Source: Enterobacter sp. Cy-643 (GTDB taxonomy: Bacteria; Pseudomonadota; Gammaproteobacteria; Enterobacterales; Enterobacteriaceae). Taken from it: DNA of 64,000 nt. Numbering within the stretch: the first letter of the stretch is position 1; every line of letters starts with the position of its first letter. This document shows positions 43,190 through 55,382 of the stretch, piece by piece. The notes under the pieces were generated by a model, which worked only from the letters and a program-made list of their open reading frames with translations, did not search any database and was not told where the DNA came from. A program made the translations under genes and the position numbers. The stretch spans positions 992,001 to 1,056,000 of the forward strand of contig NZ_VWWV01000001.1 of NCBI RefSeq assembly GCF_011752815.1. Direction: 5' to 3'.

Positions 43190-43262
43190 TTACGGATGGC
43201 TAATTTATCGGTCATTGTGTCATAAGTATAGTGAGCTCCACATTCACCCACAGGAGCAAATC

Positions 43263-44003
43263 ATGAACTCAACCCCAACCGTTATTGTGACCGGCGCTTC
43301 AAGCGGCATCGGTCTGGCTATCGCCCAGGCTTATCTGGCGCGCGGCTACAATGTTGTCGGCAATGGCCGCACGCTGAAGCGCTTAGAAACGGCGGCGGCA
43401 AGCCTCGGCAATCCGGCCAATTTCCTGCCGGTGGCCGGAGATATTGCGCTGAAGAGCACCGCAGAAACGCTGTTTAAGCAGGCTATCGCCGCTTTTGGCC
43501 GCGTGGATATTCTGATCAATAACGCCGGGATCTTTATCCCCAAACCGGCGAGCGACTACAGCGAGCAGGATATTGACGCGTTGATTAACACCAACCTGAA
43601 AGGGTTTCTGTTCCCGTCCCAGCTGGCCGCCAGCCATATGAGCCAGAATAAGGCGGGCCATATTGTGAACATCACGGCGAGCGTGGCCATGCAGCCCAAC
43701 GTCAAGGTGCCGGCTTTGCTGCCGGTAATGGTGAAGGGCGGTCTGAATCAGGCGACCAGGGCGCTGGCTTTAGAGCTGGCGGCGGATAATGTGCGGGTTA
43801 ACGCCGTTGCGCCTGGCATTATCGAAACGCCACTGCACGCGGATTATTCAGGTTCAATAGGTTTTCTCAGCACGCTGTCGCCGAGCGGAAAGACAGGCAC
43901 CGTGCAGGATGTGGTAAACGCGGTACTGTATCTGACGGATTCACAGTTCGTCAGCGGCACGGTCATGGCCGTGGACGGCGGCAGCACCGCCGGGGTTTGG
44001 TAA
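43263..44003 (+). CDS. Short-chain dehydrogenase-like protein, catalytic Tyr replaced
   Basis: 246 residues from the ATG at 43263 with AGGAG upstream; a longer open frame exists but lacks homology. Cofactor motif TGASSGIG at 10-17 and NNAG at 86-89 are intact. The catalytic Tyr of YxxxK is Pro154 (PVMVK), while Lys158 remains. A known SDR subgroup has lost this Tyr, so this is likely an old family feature. Reaction unknown. It is divergent from the LysR regulator and followed after 13 bases by a tautomerase gene. Confidence 0.85.
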   Translation: MNSTPTVIVTGASSGIGLAIAQAYLARGYNVVGNGRTLKRLETAAASLGNPANFLPVAGDIALKSTAETLFKQAIAAFGRVDILINNAGIFIPKPASDYSEQDIDALINTNLKGFLFPSQLAASHMSQNKAGHIVNITASVAMQPNVKVPALLPVMVKGGLNQATRALALELAADNVRVNAVAPGIIETPLHADYSGSIGFLSTLSPSGKTGTVQDVVNAVLYLTDSQFVSGTVMAVDGGSTAGVW

Positions 44004-44016
44004 CAGGAGCGCCGCT

Positions 44017-44229
44017 ATGCCATACGTTAATATTCGCGTCACCCGGGAAGGTGTTAGCGCAGAGCAAAAGCTGGCGCTGATTGAGGGCGTCACCGACCTG
44101 CTGGAGCAGGTATTAAACAAAAAGCCCGCCGACACCTTTGTGGTTATCGACGAGGTTGAAACCGACAACTGGGGCGTGAACCGTGAAAGCGTGAGCGCCC
44201 GGCGGCGACGCGAAGCCGGGCAGGAGTAG
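44017..44229 (+). CDS. 4-oxalocrotonate tautomerase family protein
   Basis: 70 residues. After removal of the initiator Met the chain starts with Pro (MPYVNIRVTREGV), the catalytic N-terminal proline of this family. A helix with EGVTDLLEQVLNK and a C-terminal Arg-rich tail follow. Such proteins tautomerise 2-hydroxy-dienoates or related acids and act as hexamers or dimers. It lies 13 bases after the SDR gene in the same unit. The physiological substrate is unknown. Confidence 0.88.
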   Translation: MPYVNIRVTREGVSAEQKLALIEGVTDLLEQVLNKKPADTFVVIDEVETDNWGVNRESVSARRRREAGQE

Positions 44230-44244
44230 GAGCGAACCTGGCCG

Positions 44245-45954
44245 CTAATTGGCGGCCAGTGCGGCCTGAACGTCCGGGAAGAACGCAAGGCGGCCGGGAA
44301 TGGGTTTCACGCCAGCCCGCGCGAGCGTGCGCAGCGGCTGGAATTCAAGGTTCGTCACCCGTAGTTCGCAGCCTTCCGGCATTTTCTCTACAAAGCGCTG
44401 GAAGGCATCCAGACCCCCTGCGTCCAGCACCGGAACCGCATCCCATTGCAGAATAACCACCCGATGCCCCGGCACCTGCTGGGCCAGCTGAATGAACAGC
44501 CCTTCGGCGGCTGCAAAGAACAATGGCCCCGTGACGCGGAGCGCCAGCACATTTTCAGGCACATCCACATTACTAAGCGGGGCGAGGCGGGTCATCCGAG
44601 CTATCCGGCGCATGAAAAGCAGCGAGGCCAGCACAATGCCGACGCTGATGGCAATCACCATGTCAAACAGCACGGTCAGCGACATGCAGATCAGCATCAC
44701 GATGATGTCGTCTTTTGGCGCGCGGCGCAGCAGATTGACGACTTTGTGCGCCTCGCTCATGTTCCACGCTACCATCAGCAGCAGGGCCGCCATCGCCGAG
44801 AGAGGAAGCCAGGAAAGCAGGGGGGCGAGTGCCAGCAGGGCAAGGATCACCAGCAGCGAGTGAATAATAGCGGCCACTGGCGAAGTTGCCCCGGCACGCA
44901 CGTTGGCGGCGGAGCGGGCAATTGCTGCGGTGGCAGTAATGCCGCCGAAGAACGGGGCGATAATATTTCCCAGCCCCTGGCCGACCAGCTCGCTATTGGC
45001 GTTGTGCTTAGTGCCGGTCATGCCGTCCAGCACCACTGCACAAAGCAGGGATTCGATGGCACCCAGCATGGCCATAGAGAACGCCGCAGGCAGCAGGGCG
45101 CTGAGTGAATCCCAGCTAAGCGTAAAGTCCGAATTGGGCATTGCCCACGGGAGCATGAGCTGAGGCAGCAGCTGCGGAATACCGTTGCCCTGGGTGCCGT
45201 CGGCCAGCACGTAGTGGAACCGGGAGCCAATCGTAGCAACTTCCCCGCCCAGCGAAGTCACCATCGCCATTACGGCGCAGCCCGCCAGCAGCGCGGGCAG
45301 ATGCCCCGGCAGACGGAGCCCCAGGCGCGGCCAGAGAATCAGCACCGCCAGCGTGACGATGCCAATCGCGGCATCGCCTGGATTGGTGGTAGGCAGCGCC
45401 ATCGCCAGCGCGGCGACTTTATTCAGGTAGTGCTCCGGCACGTGCTCCAGCGTCAGGCCGAAAAAGTCTTTCACCTGCATCGTCGCAATGGTGATGCCTA
45501 TCCCGGAGGTAAAGCCCAACGTCACCGACAGCGGAATGTATTCGATAAGCCGCCCAAAGCGTGCCAGCCCAAACAGGATCAGGAATATCCCGGACATCAG
45601 CGTGGCAACCAGCAGGCCCGCAAGGCCAAACTGCTGTGCGACCGGGTAGAGGATCACCACGAAAGCCGCTGTCGGGCCGGAGACGCTGAAGCGTGAGCCG
45701 CCGCTAAGGGCGATAACAATCCCGGCGACGGCGGCGGTATACAGACCGTACTGCGGCGCAACGCCGCTGCCGATGGCCAGCGCCATAGCCAAAGGAATAG
45801 CAATGATCCCAACGGTCACACCGGCGATGGCATCCCGGCTAAAGCGGGACAGGGTGTACTTTTCGCGCCAGCAGGCATCAATCAGGGCGCGGAAAGGCAT
45901 TAGGTGAGAAGAAGATACGGTTTTCACTTGTGATTCCATCCGTGAGCGCATCAT
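44245..45954 (-). CDS. dauA: C4-dicarboxylic acid transporter DauA
   Basis: Up to 569 residues of the SulP family, very similar to E. coli DauA (YchM). It has eleven to fourteen membrane segments with [24 protein letters not shown] and [21 protein letters not shown] cytoplasmic STAS domain lies from about 450 ([16 protein letters not shown], then [18 protein letters not shown]). It imports succinate and related C4-dicarboxylates aerobically at low pH. The first five residues before the second Met (MESQVK) may not be translated. It converges on the tautomerase gene with 15 bases between, and the prs terminator precedes it. Confidence 0.95.
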   Translation of the reverse strand: MMRSRMESQVKTVSSSHLMPFRALIDACWREKYTLSRFSRDAIAGVTVGIIAIPLAMALAIGSGVAPQYGLYTAAVAGIVIALSGGSRFSVSGPTAAFVVILYPVAQQFGLAGLLVATLMSGIFLILFGLARFGRLIEYIPLSVTLGFTSGIGITIATMQVKDFFGLTLEHVPEHYLNKVAALAMALPTTNPGDAAIGIVTLAVLILWPRLGLRLPGHLPALLAGCAVMAMVTSLGGEVATIGSRFHYVLADGTQGNGIPQLLPQLMLPWAMPNSDFTLSWDSLSALLPAAFSMAMLGAIESLLCAVVLDGMTGTKHNANSELVGQGLGNIIAPFFGGITATAAIARSAANVRAGATSPVAAIIHSLLVILALLALAPLLSWLPLSAMAALLLMVAWNMSEAHKVVNLLRRAPKDDIIVMLICMSLTVLFDMVIAISVGIVLASLLFMRRIARMTRLAPLSNVDVPENVLALRVTGPLFFAAAEGLFIQLAQQVPGHRVVILQWDAVPVLDAGGLDAFQRFVEKMPEGCELRVTNLEFQPLRTLARAGVKPIPGRLAFFPDVQAALAAN

Positions 45955-46003
45955 CTGTCGTTCAGGCAGGTGAAGGAGGCATTGAAAAAGAGTCGTGCAA
46001 AAA

Positions 46004-46031
46004 CGAAAAAACCCGCCGCAGCGGGTTTTAA
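46004..46031 (-). terminator. Terminator of prs
   Basis: AAAACCCGC, loop on CGCA/TGCG, GCGGGTTTT; T run on the minus strand side, 13 bases after the prs stop. Confidence 0.88.
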
Positions 46032-46043
46032 AAGCAACGTCTA

Positions 46044-47030
<987 letters not shown>

Positions 47031-47116
47031 CTACCGCATTATGTGCGGGCGGGGTAGCCCCCATCCAGGCGGTGTATTAAAGAGCACGATGCAACGTCTG
47101 AAACGAGGTGACGTTG

Positions 47117-47986
47117 TCACCAATGCCCAGCTTGCCCGGATATGGCCTGATGCAGCGGAGATCTATTAACGCCTCGCGCAACAAACCCATGCAGCCATTC
47201 CGGGGCTTGCTCAAGCACCTGCCGGGCGGCCTGCTCGGTGTTAAATTCAGCAAACACACAAGCGCCGGTGCCGGTCAGGCGCGACGGCGCGTATTCTAAC
47301 AGCCAGGAAAGCGCGGCATCAACCTCGCGAAAACGTTTTCTTGCGATAACCTCACAATCGTTGACAAATTCACATTTTAGCAACGTCGTAATTGACCTGA
47401 CCGGGGTTTCGCGCGGGAGGTCAGGATCGCCAAAAATGATCGGCGTTGGAATACTGACGCCCGGATGGGCAACCAGGTACCATTTTTCTTCAGGTTCAAC
47501 CGGCGTCAGGATTTCACCGACGCCTTCAGCAAAGGCGGCGTGGCCCCTGACAAAGACCGGTACATCGGCACCAAGACGAATGCCCAGTGAGGCAAGTTCG
47601 TCTTCGCTACAGCCGGTTTGCCAGAGATGATTCAGCGCCACCAGCACGGTTGCCGCGTTGGAAGAACCACCGCCCAGTCCACCGCCCATCGGCAGCCGTT
47701 TCTCAACGCCGAGATCCGCCCCTGCGCCCGCGGGCAGGGTGCCTTTTTCCGCCGCGTATTCCACCAGCATCCGGGCGGCGCGTACAATCAGGTTTTCTTC
47801 ATCAGGCACGCCTGAAATGGGCGTCACCAGTCGAATCACGCCGTCGTGACGCGGTTCGAGGGTGAGCGTATCGCCATAATCGAGAAACTGAAACAGCGTC
47901 TGCAGATTGTGATAGCCGTCGGCACGGCGGCCGGTGATGTACAGAAACAGGTTAAGTTTTGCGGGAGCAGGCCAGCGCGAAATCAT
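47117..47986 (-). CDS. ispE: 4-diphosphocytidyl-2-C-methyl-D-erythritol kinase
   Basis: 289 residues, GHMP kinase of the MEP isoprenoid pathway; phosphorylates CDP-methylerythritol. The start [17 protein letters not shown] and the ATP loop [15 protein letters not shown] near 98-112 match the family. The C-terminal [14 protein letters not shown] is typical. The ATG overlaps the lolB stop (TAATG), as in E. coli; the longer open frame into lolB is not used. Downstream is prs. Confidence 0.96.
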   Translation of the reverse strand: MISRWPAPAKLNLFLYITGRRADGYHNLQTLFQFLDYGDTLTLEPRHDGVIRLVTPISGVPDEENLIVRAARMLVEYAAEKGTLPAGAGADLGVEKRLPMGGGLGGGSSNAATVLVALNHLWQTGCSEDELASLGIRLGADVPVFVRGHAAFAEGVGEILTPVEPEEKWYLVAHPGVSIPTPIIFGDPDLPRETPVRSITTLLKCEFVNDCEVIARKRFREVDAALSWLLEYAPSRLTGTGACVFAEFNTEQAARQVLEQAPEWLHGFVARGVNRSPLHQAISGQAGHW

Positions 47987-48609
47987 TATTTCACCGTCCA
48001 GCTGTCCATTTTCAGCTTGATGCGCTGGTCGCCTTCGCGCAGTTCCATATTGGAAGGCAGGGAAGGTTGGGTTTTGCTGTCGTAATCGCTGTACACCACT
48101 TTCCAGGTTTTGCCGCCCTGGGTGTAGTTTACTTCGCGCAGGCGGTACTGATCGTCCAGCTTGTAGTCCGTGGAGTCGCCCGGCAGGCCGAGCATCCACT
48201 GGCGAAGGCTGTTCAGCGGAATAGGCATCCCGGTCAGCTTGCCGATCATCTCTTCCGCATCTGTGGCGGTGTAGCGTTTGCCGTCGCGGTCGGTTAGCTG
48301 AACCCGATCCGGCTGAGCGTTAAGCTCGAGTTCGGTGCTGCCGAGCGGGTTGGTCAGCAGCAGGCGGTAGCGGTCCGGCGCGGTTTGCTGCCAGTTAAAG
48401 CGGGCATATACCTTTTGGCTATCGGAGAGATAAGCAAAAGCGCCACGCGTTTGATACTGGGTGATTTTTCGCACTTGTTGCTGGTGTTCTAACCACTGCG
48501 GCGAGTCAGGACTCTTGCCCGGACCACTCGGCTGGGTGACAGAACAGGCGGCCAGGACGAGGCTGGCAAGGGGCAGAAGGCGCATCAGGCGGGCTTTTGG
48601 CATCAACAT
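47986..48609 (-). CDS. lolB: Outer-membrane lipoprotein receptor LolB
   Basis: 207 residues with lipobox LAAC (Cys22), close to E. coli LolB throughout ([40 protein letters not shown]). It accepts lipoproteins from LolA and inserts them in the outer membrane. An alternative Met two codons on (MPKARL) aligns with the E. coli start. It is divergent from hemA and translationally coupled to ispE. Confidence 0.96.
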   Translation of the reverse strand: MLMPKARLMRLLPLASLVLAACSVTQPSGPGKSPDSPQWLEHQQQVRKITQYQTRGAFAYLSDSQKVYARFNWQQTAPDRYRLLLTNPLGSTELELNAQPDRVQLTDRDGKRYTATDAEEMIGKLTGMPIPLNSLRQWMLGLPGDSTDYKLDDQYRLREVNYTQGGKTWKVVYSDYDSKTQPSLPSNMELREGDQRIKLKMDSWTVK

Positions 48610-48811
48610 AGCGGCAGCAAATCCTTAAATTCATTTTTGTGGTCAACCGTTCATGCTAGCGGGCAGGCGGCAGGGCGTCTACGGGCATGTTGTCTTAAAT
48701 CATAAATCATCCACTTACTCCACAAGGGGAAGCTCTCTTTTATTGATTCGGCTCATCCTGTATGATGCGACCAGAAATCCTTATCAACATCGGTATTACT
48801 CAGACCGCTCC

Positions 48812-50068
48812 ATGACCCTGTTAGCGTTAGGAATTAACCACAAAACCGCGCCGGTATCGCTGCGAGAACGTGTAACGTTTTCGCCAGACACGCTCGACCA
48901 GGCGTTGGGTAGTTTGCTGGAACAGCCTATGGTTCAGGGCGGAGTAGTGTTGTCGACCTGCAACAGAACCGAGTTATATCTGAGCGTTGAGCAACAGGAA
49001 AACCTGCACGAAGGGCTGGTGCGCTGGCTGTGTGATTACCACAATCTCAACGAAGAGGAAGTGCGTAAAAGCCTGTACTGGCACCACGATAACGACGCCG
49101 TCAGCCATCTGATGCGCGTGGCGAGCGGCCTGGATTCACTGGTGCTGGGCGAGCCGCAGATCCTCGGGCAGGTGAAAAAAGCCTTTGCCGACTCCCAAAA
49201 AGGCCACTCGCTTTCCAGCGAGCTGGAGCGCATGTTCCAGAAGTCCTTCTCCGTTGCCAAGCGCGTGCGCACCGAAACCGACATTGGCGCCAGCGCCGTT
49301 TCCGTTGCTTTTGCCGCCTGTACGCTTGCGCGGCAAATCTTTGAATCTCTTTCCTCGGTTACCGTCCTGCTGGTCGGCGCCGGGGAGACCATCGAACTGG
49401 TTGCCCGCCATTTGCGCGAGCATAAAGTTGAGAAAATGATTATCGCCAACCGTACCCGAGAACGCGCCCAGGTGCTGGCCGATGAGGTCGGCGCGGAAGT
49501 GATTAGCCTGAGTGAAATCGACGGGCGTCTGGCGGATGCCGATATCATCATCAGTTCTACCGCCAGCCCGCTGCCTATCATCGGCAAAGGCATGATGGAA
49601 CGCGCGCTTAAAGCCCGCCGGAATCAGCCGATGCTGCTGGTGGACATCGCCGTACCGCGTGACGTTGAACCCGAAGTCGGTAAGCTGGCGAACGCCTACC
49701 TTTACAGCGTGGACGACCTGCAGGCCATTATTCAGAGCAACCTCGCGCAGCGCAAAGCGGCGGCGGTTGAGGCTGAAACTATCGTGGCGCAGGAATGCAG
49801 TGAATTTATGGCCTGGCTGCGCGCGCAAAGCGCCTCCGAGACCATTCGTGAATACCGTAGTCAGGCAGAACAGGTGAGAGACGACCTGGCTGCCAAAGCG
49901 CTGGCCGCCCTGCAGCAGGGCGGCGACGCGGAATCCGTACTGCAGGATCTGGCCTGGAAACTGACCAATCGCCTGATTCATGCCCCAACCAAATCGCTCA
50001 CGCAGGCTGCCCGTGACGGGGACGACGAACGCCTGCAAATCCTGCGTAACAGCCTCGGGCTGGATTAG
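48812..50068 (+). CDS. hemA: Glutamyl-tRNA reductase
   Basis: 418 residues from the ATG at 48812 ([19 protein letters not shown]), the same as E. coli; the longer open frame to 48653 is non-coding. It reduces glutamyl-tRNA to glutamate semialdehyde, the first step of tetrapyrrole synthesis. The catalytic Cys50 lies in STCNRTELY, and an NADPH loop VLLVGAGE follows near 182-189. It is first in the operon hemA-prfA-prmC-sirB2-sirB1-kdsA. Confidence 0.97.
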   Translation: MTLLALGINHKTAPVSLRERVTFSPDTLDQALGSLLEQPMVQGGVVLSTCNRTELYLSVEQQENLHEGLVRWLCDYHNLNEEEVRKSLYWHHDNDAVSHLMRVASGLDSLVLGEPQILGQVKKAFADSQKGHSLSSELERMFQKSFSVAKRVRTETDIGASAVSVAFAACTLARQIFESLSSVTVLLVGAGETIELVARHLREHKVEKMIIANRTRERAQVLADEVGAEVISLSEIDGRLADADIIISSTASPLPIIGKGMMERALKARRNQPMLLVDIAVPRDVEPEVGKLANAYLYSVDDLQAIIQSNLAQRKAAAVEAETIVAQECSEFMAWLRAQSASETIREYRSQAEQVRDDLAAKALAALQQGGDAESVLQDLAWKLTNRLIHAPTKSLTQAARDGDDERLQILRNSLGLD

Positions 50069-50104
50069 CACACACAACTCTTATTACAAGGTGAACCACC
50101 GCCC

Positions 50105-51187
50105 ATGAAGCCTTCTATTGTTGCCAAACTGGAAGCCTTGCAGGAGCGCCATGAAGAAGTTCAGGCCCTGCTTGGCGATGCCTCGACTATTGCCGATCAG
50201 GACCGCTTTCGCGCCCTGTCTCGTGAATATGCCCAGTTAAGCGATGTATCGCGCTGTTTCCTGCAATGGCGTCAGGTACAGGAAGACATTGAAACCGCAG
50301 AGAGCATGCTCGGCGACCCTGAAATGCGCGAAATGGCGCAGGAAGAGTTGGCTGAAGCTAAAGCCAGCAGCGAAGAGCTGGAGCAGCAGCTTCAGGTACT
50401 GCTGCTGCCAAAAGATCCCGACGATGAACGCAATGCGTTTGTCGAAGTTCGCGCCGGCACCGGCGGGGACGAAGCCGCGCTGTTTGCCGGCGATCTGTTC
50501 CGCATGTACAGCCGCTATGCTGAAGCCCGCCGCTGGCGCGTTGAAATCATCAGCGCCAACGAAGGCGAGCACGGCGGTTTCAAAGAAGTGATCGCTAAAA
50601 TTAGCGGCGAGGGCGTCTATGGCCGCCTGAAATTTGAGTCCGGTGGCCATCGCGTACAGCGTGTTCCGGCCACGGAATCCCAGGGGCGGATTCATACTTC
50701 CGCGTGTACCGTGGCGGTGATGCCGGAAATTCCAGAGGCGGAACTGCCGGACATTAACCCGGCGGACCTGCGCATCGATACCTTCCGTTCCTCAGGCGCC
50801 GGTGGGCAGCACGTTAACACCACCGACTCCGCAATCCGTATTACCCACTTGCCGACCGGCATTGTGGTGGAGTGCCAGGACGAACGTTCTCAGCATAAAA
50901 ACAAAGCCAAAGCGCTTTCCGTGCTGGGCGCGCGAATTCGTGCTGCTGAAGTCGCCAAACGTCAGCAGGAAGAAGCTTCCACTCGCCGTAACCTGCTGGG
51001 CTCCGGCGACCGTTCCGATCGCAACCGTACCTACAACTTCCCGCAGGGTCGCGTGACCGACCACCGCATCAACCTGACCCTTTACCGTTTGGATGAAGTG
51101 ATGGAAGGGAAAATCGACGCCCTGATCGAGCCGATTGTGCAGGAGTTCCAGGCCGATCAGCTCGCGGCGCTGTCCGAGCAGGATTAA
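50105..51187 (+). CDS. prfA: Peptide chain release factor 1
   Basis: 360 residues. It recognises UAA and UAG stops and triggers peptide release through the GGQ motif ([15 protein letters not shown] near 228-242), whose Gln is methylated by the product of the next gene. The codon-reading PxT region ([13 protein letters not shown]) is near 185-197. Its stop overlaps the prmC start (TAATG). Standard gene with no anomalies. Confidence 0.97.
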   Translation: MKPSIVAKLEALQERHEEVQALLGDASTIADQDRFRALSREYAQLSDVSRCFLQWRQVQEDIETAESMLGDPEMREMAQEELAEAKASSEELEQQLQVLLLPKDPDDERNAFVEVRAGTGGDEAALFAGDLFRMYSRYAEARRWRVEIISANEGEHGGFKEVIAKISGEGVYGRLKFESGGHRVQRVPATESQGRIHTSACTVAVMPEIPEAELPDINPADLRIDTFRSSGAGGQHVNTTDSAIRITHLPTGIVVECQDERSQHKNKAKALSVLGARIRAAEVAKRQQEEASTRRNLLGSGDRSDRNRTYNFPQGRVTDHRINLTLYRLDEVMEGKIDALIEPIVQEFQADQLAALSEQD

Positions 51188-52017
51188 TGGAGTTTCAGTC
51201 ATGGCTTCGCCAGGCCGTTCAGCGTCTGGCGCATAGCGAAAGCCCAAAGCGGGATGCGGAGATTTTACTGGGGTTTGTCACCGGCAAATCCCGCACGTTT
51301 ATCCTCGCTTTTGGTGAAACGATTCTCACGCCAGCCCAGCAAGCCGAGCTTAATGAACTTCTGGCCCGTCGGGAGCGCGGGGAGCCGGTTGCACACCTGG
51401 TGGGCGAACGTGAGTTCTGGTCGCTGCCGCTGCGCGTTTCTGCGGTGACGCTGATTCCTCGCCCCGATACTGAATGCCTCGTCGAACATGCGTTAACCAG
51501 GCTGCCGGACTCACCGTGTGCAATTTTGGATCTTGGCACCGGGACGGGCGCTATTGCTCTGGCGCTGGCCAGCGAACGTCCTGACTGCGATGTCACCGCG
51601 CTGGACGTGGTGCCAGAGGCGGTGGCGCTGGCGAAAGCGAACGCAGAAAACCTGGGCATAACCAATGTCAGGGTGCTGCAAAGTCACTGGTTTAACGCCC
51701 TCAATGCTCAGCGCTTTGTGCTGATTGTCAGTAATCCACCGTATATCGACGAAGCCGATCCGCACCTCAGTGAAGGTGACGTTCGCTTTGAACCGAAAAG
51801 CGCGCTGGTAGCGGAGAATCATGGCCTGGCCGATTTAGAAACCCTGGTTAACGATTCACGCCGTTTTCTTGAACCCGGCGGCTGGCTGGTGCTGGAGCAT
51901 GGCTGGACGCAGGGCGAAAGCGTGCGGCGTTTGCTGGGGGACGCCGGTTTTACCGAGGTTGCAACCTACAAAGATTATGGCGATAACGATCGCCTGACGT
52001 CAGGACGCTATCTTTGA
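51187..52017 (+). CDS. prmC: Release factor glutamine methyltransferase
   Basis: 276 residues. It methylates the GGQ glutamine of RF1 and RF2 with S-adenosylmethionine. SAM motif ILDLGTGTGAIALALA is near 112-127 and the substrate motif NPPY near 182-185. An N-terminal helical domain covers about 1-80. It is coupled to prfA by TAATG, as in E. coli. Confidence 0.97.
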   Translation: MEFQSWLRQAVQRLAHSESPKRDAEILLGFVTGKSRTFILAFGETILTPAQQAELNELLARRERGEPVAHLVGEREFWSLPLRVSAVTLIPRPDTECLVEHALTRLPDSPCAILDLGTGTGAIALALASERPDCDVTALDVVPEAVALAKANAENLGITNVRVLQSHWFNALNAQRFVLIVSNPPYIDEADPHLSEGDVRFEPKSALVAENHGLADLETLVNDSRRFLEPGGWLVLEHGWTQGESVRRLLGDAGFTEVATYKDYGDNDRLTSGRYL

Positions 52018-52037
52018 CTCAATAAGGAACAGACATT

Positions 52038-52427
52038 TTGGCGACTTATTTCTCACTTAAATATCTGCATATTTTCACCGTCGTTATTTCAATCAGCCTG
52101 TTTGTTTTACGCTACTGGTGGCAATATCGCGGGTCTGTGATGTCCGGCAAGCGCTGGGTGCGCATCGTTCCGCACGTTAATGATACGTTATTATTGATCA
52201 GCGGTTTTGCGCTGGTTATGGTTACGCATTTCTATCCTTTTACGCCGCAGGGAACGTGGCTGACTGAAAAGCTGTTTGGCGTTATCATCTATATCGCTTT
52301 AGGTTTTATCGCGCTGGGAAAACGCCCGCGCAGCCAGCAGGTTCGTTGGTTTGCTTTTCTGCTGGGGCTGGTGGTGCTCTACATCATCATAAAACTCGCC
52401 ACCACTAAAATACCGATATTGGGGTAA
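52038..52427 (+). CDS. sirB2: SirB2 family membrane protein
   Basis: 129 residues from a TTG codon at 52038, the only start that leaves the first membrane helix intact; AAGGAA lies about ten bases before it. Four membrane segments (about 7-25, 47-65, 77-93, 102-121). The conserved family has unknown function; the name comes from an old report on Salmonella invasion gene regulation. It lies two bases before sirB1 in the hemA operon. Confidence 0.9.
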   Translation: MATYFSLKYLHIFTVVISISLFVLRYWWQYRGSVMSGKRWVRIVPHVNDTLLLISGFALVMVTHFYPFTPQGTWLTEKLFGVIIYIALGFIALGKRPRSQQVRWFAFLLGLVVLYIIIKLATTKIPILG

Positions 52428-52429
52428 GT

Positions 52430-53239
52430 ATGAAGTCGTTAGCCGATTTCGAATTTAATCAGGCGCCGCTTTGTGAGGGCATGATTCTGGTTTCGCAGCT
52501 GATTCGGGATGATTTCCCGACTGCAGAAGTTAAAGCCCAGCTCGGGGAGCTGGTGAACCTGGCAAAAGAAGAGATTTGTCTGGGGGCGCATCCCGACCTG
52601 CAGCTGGAAAAACTGCTGGAACTCTTTTACGGCGAATGGGGCTTTAAGGACTCAGGCGGCGTGTATCGCCTGTCCGACGCCCTGTGGCTGGATAACGTTT
52701 TAAAAAGTCGTCAGGGGAGCGCGGTTTCCCTTGGGGCAATTTTACTGTGGCTTGCCGAGCAGCTTGATATTCCGCTGATGCCGGTGATCTTCCCCACGCA
52801 GCTTATTCTGCGCGCCGACTGGATGGACGGCGAAATGTGGCTTATCAATCCGTTTAACGGCGATACGCTGGATGAACACACGCTGGAAGTCTGGATTAAA
52901 GGCAATATTAACCCGACGGCGGAGCTGTTCGACGAAGATCTGGACGAGTCGGACAACGCGGAGGTGATCCGCAAGCTGCTGGATACGCTCAAATCCGCGC
53001 TGATGGAGGAGCGGCAGATGGAGATGGCGCTGCGCGCCAGCGAAGTGCTGCTGCAGTTTAATCCGGAAGATCCGTACGAAATTCGCGACCGCGGCCTGAT
53101 TTATGCGCAGCTGGACTGCGAGCACGTAGCGCTCAACGACTTGAGCTATTTTGTTGAGCAGTGCCCGGAAGATCCGATTAGCGAAATGATCAAGGCGCAA
53201 ATCAATTCGATTGCGCACAAGCAGATTACCCTGCATTAA
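52430..53239 (+). CDS. sirB1: SirB1 family protein (transglutaminase-like/TPR)
   Basis: 269 residues. The N-terminal half (about 40-170) resembles the transglutaminase-like fold without an obvious catalytic triad. The C-terminal part (about 190-260) contains TPR-like helices (ALRASEVLLQFNPEDPYEIRDRGLIYAQL). Function is not established. It sits between sirB2 and kdsA in the conserved order, two bases after sirB2. Confidence 0.93.
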   Translation: MKSLADFEFNQAPLCEGMILVSQLIRDDFPTAEVKAQLGELVNLAKEEICLGAHPDLQLEKLLELFYGEWGFKDSGGVYRLSDALWLDNVLKSRQGSAVSLGAILLWLAEQLDIPLMPVIFPTQLILRADWMDGEMWLINPFNGDTLDEHTLEVWIKGNINPTAELFDEDLDESDNAEVIRKLLDTLKSALMEERQMEMALRASEVLLQFNPEDPYEIRDRGLIYAQLDCEHVALNDLSYFVEQCPEDPISEMIKAQINSIAHKQITLH

Positions 53240-53254
53240 GTTCACACCTGATAA

Positions 53255-54118
<864 letters not shown>

Positions 54119-54132
54119 CTGCTGCAAAAAAA

Positions 54133-54159
54133 GAAAACCCGCCTCGGCGGGTTTTTTTA
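54133..54159 (+). terminator. Terminator of the hemA-kdsA operon
   Basis: AAAACCCGCC / GGCGGGTTTT hairpin with T7, 14 bases after the kdsA stop. Confidence 0.9.
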
Positions 54160-54245
54160 TCGTTGTTTCGCTCTTGAGGGAGGCAGCGAAATGCGTCTGT
54201 CGTGGCCTGATGCCCTCACTCGGACCGGAAGGCGCGCAAACACCA

Positions 54246-54270
54246 AAGACTGCCCTTACAGGCAGTCTTA
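54246..54270 (-). terminator. Hairpin downstream of chaA
   Basis: AAGACTGCC / GGCAGTCTT with a short loop, nine bases past the chaA stop on the minus strand. The T run is weak. Confidence 0.5.
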
Positions 54271-54278
54271 CCGTTTAT

Positions 54279-55382
54279 TCAGGCAAAGATTGTCATCAGG
54301 TAGGCGGCAAACAGCGCCAGGTGCGCGGTGCCGTTAAGCACGTTGGTGCGGCCGGTGGAGAACGAAATCTGACACAGGACCAGCGCCGCCATCATCACCA
54401 CCATCTGCGGCATGCCGAGGGAGAAAATCAGGTCGTTGCCGGTGAACCAGGCAATCAGCGTCACCGCCGGTACGGTCAGGGAAATGGTGGCGAGCACGGA
54501 ACCGAAGAACAGGTTCATAGCGCGCTGTACCTGGTTGCTCAGCACCGCTTTTAACGCGCCCAAACCTTCCGGAGACAGAATCAGCAAGGCGACCAGGAAG
54601 CCGGTGAACTGGGCCGGAGCGTCCATCGCATCCAGAAGATGCTCCAGCGGATTAGCGTTCATCTTGGTGACGGCTATTACCGCAATCAGGTGGACGATAA
54701 GCCAGGCCGTATGCCAGGCCGAACTGTGTGCGGACGGCTTACCGTGATGCGGGTCATCGCTGTCGCCTTCATCTTCGTGCTCGTAAACAAACAGACTCTG
54801 GTGCGTTTTTGTCTGAATCAGCAAGAATACGCCGTACATGGCGGCAGAAATCAGCGCCACAAGCAGGGACTGACCCAGCGAGAAATTACCGCCCGGCAGC
54901 GCCATCGGGAACACCAGCACGATCACTGCCAGCGGGAAGAGGGCGATCAGGTACTGTTTAATCCCAAACAGGTTCATGTACTGCGTGGCAAATTTGCGGC
55001 CGCCCATCAGCAGGGAGAAGCCCACAAGGCCGCCGGTCACAATCATGATGATGGAATAGAGCGTGTCGCGCATCAGCGTCGGGGCAGCATCTCCGGTGGC
55101 CATCAGCGCGGAAATCAGACTAACTTCAAGAATAACGACCGACAGGCTCAAAATCAGTGAGCCGTAGGGTTCACCCAGACGGTGCGCCAGCACGTCCGCG
55201 TGGCGAACAACGCTAAAGGCACTGCCCAGAATGGCGACCAGCGCCAAGATATTGATGCCGACAACCACCGGCAGGGACTGGCTTGACCCCCATATCGCCA
55301 GTACCGCCAGTGCCAGTACCGGGAAAATGAGAGAACTCTCCTTGTGGCGGGTTTTTACCGCCTCATGTTGTGTTTTTGTCAT
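54279..55382 (-). CDS. chaA: Sodium-potassium/proton antiporter ChaA
   Basis: 367 residues, calcium/cation antiporter family with about eleven membrane segments. It has the two alpha repeats, EPYGSLILSLSVVILEVSLISALMATGD near 72-99 and LLILSPEGLGALKAVLSNQVQRAMNLFFGSVLATISLTVP in the second half. The acidic cytosolic loop (HEDEGDSDDPHHGK near 199-212) is as in E. coli. It exports Na+, K+ or Ca2+ at alkaline pH. It converges with the kdsA operon. Confidence 0.96.
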   Translation of the reverse strand: MTKTQHEAVKTRHKESSLIFPVLALAVLAIWGSSQSLPVVVGINILALVAILGSAFSVVRHADVLAHRLGEPYGSLILSLSVVILEVSLISALMATGDAAPTLMRDTLYSIIMIVTGGLVGFSLLMGGRKFATQYMNLFGIKQYLIALFPLAVIVLVFPMALPGGNFSLGQSLLVALISAAMYGVFLLIQTKTHQSLFVYEHEDEGDSDDPHHGKPSAHSSAWHTAWLIVHLIAVIAVTKMNANPLEHLLDAMDAPAQFTGFLVALLILSPEGLGALKAVLSNQVQRAMNLFFGSVLATISLTVPAVTLIAWFTGNDLIFSLGMPQMVVMMAALVLCQISFSTGRTNVLNGTAHLALFAAYLMTIFA

